8,288 nt of DNA, from positions 1-8,288 of the forward strand of contig JAHDDA010000109.1 of the NCBI GenBank assembly GCA_020629595.1. The letters run 5' to 3'. A program made the translations under genes and the position numbers. This stretch comes from Chitinophagales bacterium (GTDB taxonomy: Bacteria; Bacteroidota; Bacteroidia; Chitinophagales; UBA2359). Positions 6,710-8,288 of the stretch are shown here, piece after piece. The notes beneath the pieces were generated by a model that was given only the letters and a program-made list of their open reading frames with translations, was not told the DNA's origin and made no database searches. Each line of letters opens with the position of its first letter. Position 1 is the first letter of the stretch.

Positions 6710-6717
6710 TAAGTTTG
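6710..6717 (+). promoter_or_regulatory. Candidate -7 promoter element for the YifB/ComM gene
   Basis: TAAGTTTG matches the Bacteroidota -7 consensus TAnnTTTG and lies 36 bases before the ATG at 6754, giving a plausible 30-base A-rich leader. No TTTG is found at the -33 spacing. It overlaps a small inverted repeat, AAGTT-TGT-AACTT (6711-6723). Other than this, the 90-base gap shows no feature. Confidence 0.45.
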
Positions 6718-6753
6718 TAACTTGCATAATCATTTCAATTAAAAACAAAAATA

Positions 6754-8288
6754 ATGAATACAGCCGATCCCGTTAGTTTGGTAAAAACCTATGCAGGAGC
6801 CGTTTTTGGTGTCGATTCTACAACCATAAGAGTAGAAGTAAGCATAAGCAAAGGCGTAAAATATGTATTGGTGGGTTTGCCAGATAATGCCGTTCGGGAA
6901 GGTTATGAACGCATTGAATCGGCATTAAAAGTGAATGATTTGCGAATGCCACGCAAAAAAATTGTGGTAAATATGGCACCTGCCGATATTCGTAAAGAAG
7001 GTTCTGCTTATGATTTAACTATTGCTGCCGCCATTTTAGCTGGTTCAGATCAAATTCCACGTGAAAATATTAGCGATTATATTATTATGGGCGAATTATC
7101 ACTCGATGGAAAATTGAACCCCATAAAAGGAGCTTTACCCATTGCCATTCAAGCAAGAAAAGAAGGATTTAAAGGCTTTATTTTGCCAAAAGAAAATGCT
7201 AAAGAAGCCGCCATTGTAAACGATTTGAAAGTTTATGGCATTAATCATATTTCAGAATTAGTTGATTTTTTTAATGGCGATAAAAAAATAAGAGCCACCG
7301 AATATGATACTCGTGAATTATTTAAAGACAATTTGGAAAATTCTGACCTTTGTTTTTCAGATGTAAAAGGACAAAAAAATATAAAACGTGCCTTAGAAAT
7401 TGCCGCCGCTGGTGGGCATAATGTTATTTTAGTTGGACCACCAGGAGCAGGCAAAACAATGCTGGCAAAACGCCTGCCCACAATTTTACCGCCTTTAGAT
7501 TTGTTTGAAGCACTCGAAACTACAAAAATTCATTCCGTTTCTGGGCAACTACCAGCTAATACATCACTTATTGCGGCTCGCCCGTTTCGCAATCCACACC
7601 ATACTGTTTCCGATGTGGCATTGGTAGGTGGCGGTGCAGTTCCGCAACCAGGCGAAATATCTTTGGCACACAATGGCGTACTTTTTTTAGATGAATTGCC
7701 AGAGTTTAAGCGTTCGGTTTTAGAAGTGCTTAGGCAACCAATGGAAGAACGCCAAATTACCATTTCAAGGGCAAAATTTACCGTAAATTATCCAGCAAGT
7801 TTTATGCTTATTTCTAGTATGAATCCTTGTCCTTGCGGTTTTTACAATCACCCAGAAAAAGAATGTGTTTGTGCACCAGGCGTAGTGCATAAATATTTGA
7901 ATAAAATTTCAGGTCCTTTATTAGATAGAATTGATTTGCACGTTGAAGTAACGCCTGTTTCTTTCGAGCAACTATCAATGCAAGAAAAAGCCGAGCCAAG
8001 CACAAGTATTAGAGAACGAGTAGAAGAAGCCCGAAAAGTGCAACAAGAACGCTTTAAAGAAAATAAAAACATACATTGCAATGCCCAAATGGCTTCTAAA
8101 TATGTGCGAGAAATTTGCCAAATAGACGGAGCAAGTTCTAAATTACTTAAATCGGCAATGGAAAAACTCAATCTTTCGGCACGTGCTTATGATAGAATTT
8201 TAAAAGTTGCTCGTACCATTGCCGATTTAGCCCACAAAGAAAACATCAGCTTTGAACACATAGCCGAAGCCATACAATTTAGAAGTTT
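6754..8288 (+). CDS. YifB/ComM-family magnesium-chelatase-like AAA+ ATPase, last few residues outside the window
   Basis: Hand translation from ATG 6754 gives 511 complete codons before the window ends, in ...AEAIQFRS. Family members are about 510 residues and usually end shortly after QYRSLDR, so only a few residues are missing. Domain order is typical. The N-terminal Lon-like domain (about 20-140) has VLVGLPDNAVREGYERIESALK, VNMAPADIRKEGSAYDL and GELSLDGKL. The Mg-chelatase ATPase core has Walker A GPPGAGKT (228-235), the FRNPHHTVSD segment, Walker B VLFLDE (Asp313, Glu314) and the cysteine cluster MNPCPCG...C.C. The C-terminal helical domain has SARAYDRILKVARTIADL. All key ATPase residues are intact. 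In Proteobacteria ComM/YifB promotes branch migration during natural transformation; that role in this organism is an inference. The leader is A-rich without a Shine-Dalgarno. Minus-strand open frames within the gene are shadows. Confidence 0.97.
   Translation, partial: MNTADPVSLVKTYAGAVFGVDSTTIRVEVSISKGVKYVLVGLPDNAVREGYERIESALKVNDLRMPRKKIVVNMAPADIRKEGSAYDLTIAAAILAGSDQIPRENISDYIIMGELSLDGKLNPIKGALPIAIQARKEGFKGFILPKENAKEAAIVNDLKVYGINHISELVDFFNGDKKIRATEYDTRELFKDNLENSDLCFSDVKGQKNIKRALEIAAAGGHNVILVGPPGAGKTMLAKRLPTILPPLDLFEALETTKIHSVSGQLPANTSLIAARPFRNPHHTVSDVALVGGGAVPQPGEISLAHNGVLFLDELPEFKRSVLEVLRQPMEERQITISRAKFTVNYPASFMLISSMNPCPCGFYNHPEKECVCAPGVVHKYLNKISGPLLDRIDLHVEVTPVSFEQLSMQEKAEPSTSIRERVEEARKVQQERFKENKNIHCNAQMASKYVREICQIDGASSKLLKSAMEKLNLSARAYDRILKVARTIADLAHKENISFEHIAEAIQFRS

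Noticed and set aside
6711..6723. AAGTT-TGT-AACTT dyad before the YifB gene as an operator
   Set aside because: The arms are only 5 bp in AT-rich DNA, too weak to call on its own. It is mentioned with the candidate promoter.
7245..8171. Four minus-strand open frames of 63-107 codons
   Set aside because: They overlap, antisense, the well-conserved YifB/ComM coding sequence and have no recognisable motifs.

Overview
The window is AT-rich chromosomal DNA that looks like Bacteroidota. The start codons sit behind A/T-rich leaders without a clear Shine-Dalgarno, and several upstream regions contain TAnnTTTG, the -7 element of that phylum. The secreted proteins have short signal peptides ending in SAQ or QAQ. 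One protein combines 'GTACDD..ENDVY..C.C.GTP', 'NGDETGVDCGG' and 'VPTMGEWG' motifs, which I associate with environmental, often marine, Bacteroidota. I cannot place it below phylum with confidence.

Left part (1-4936, all minus strand, transcribed right to left). In transcription order: a secreted cysteine-rich, calcium-binding-type protein with an unusual three-helix membrane tail (4936-3557), closed by a strong intrinsic terminator; a secreted protein of unknown function (3288-1876), closed by a hairpin rich in G-U pairs; an AraC-family regulator (1731-844); and, 83 bases downstream, the 5' part of a secreted protein made of tandem ABM-like (dimeric alpha/beta barrel) domains that runs off the left edge (760-1). 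The terminators split this into at least three units. The regulator and the ABM-like gene could be co-transcribed.

Right part (4937-8288, plus strand). A 200-base divergent intergenic region carries a 10-bp inverted repeat made of two opposed TAnnTTTG elements. It is followed by a soluble alpha-helical protein of unknown function (true start probably 5137) and, after 90 bases, a nearly complete YifB/ComM-family AAA+ ATPase cut a few residues before its end by the window edge.

I see no RNA genes, transposases, integrases, CRISPR arrays or defence cassette. The most notable items are: the 55-bp exact repeat at the left edge, 636 bp from its twin, which leaves the copy number of the ABM-like domains open; the extended VPTMGEWG tail with three predicted membrane helices; and a tandem 29-residue cysteine module whose two copies differ only at synonymous sites.
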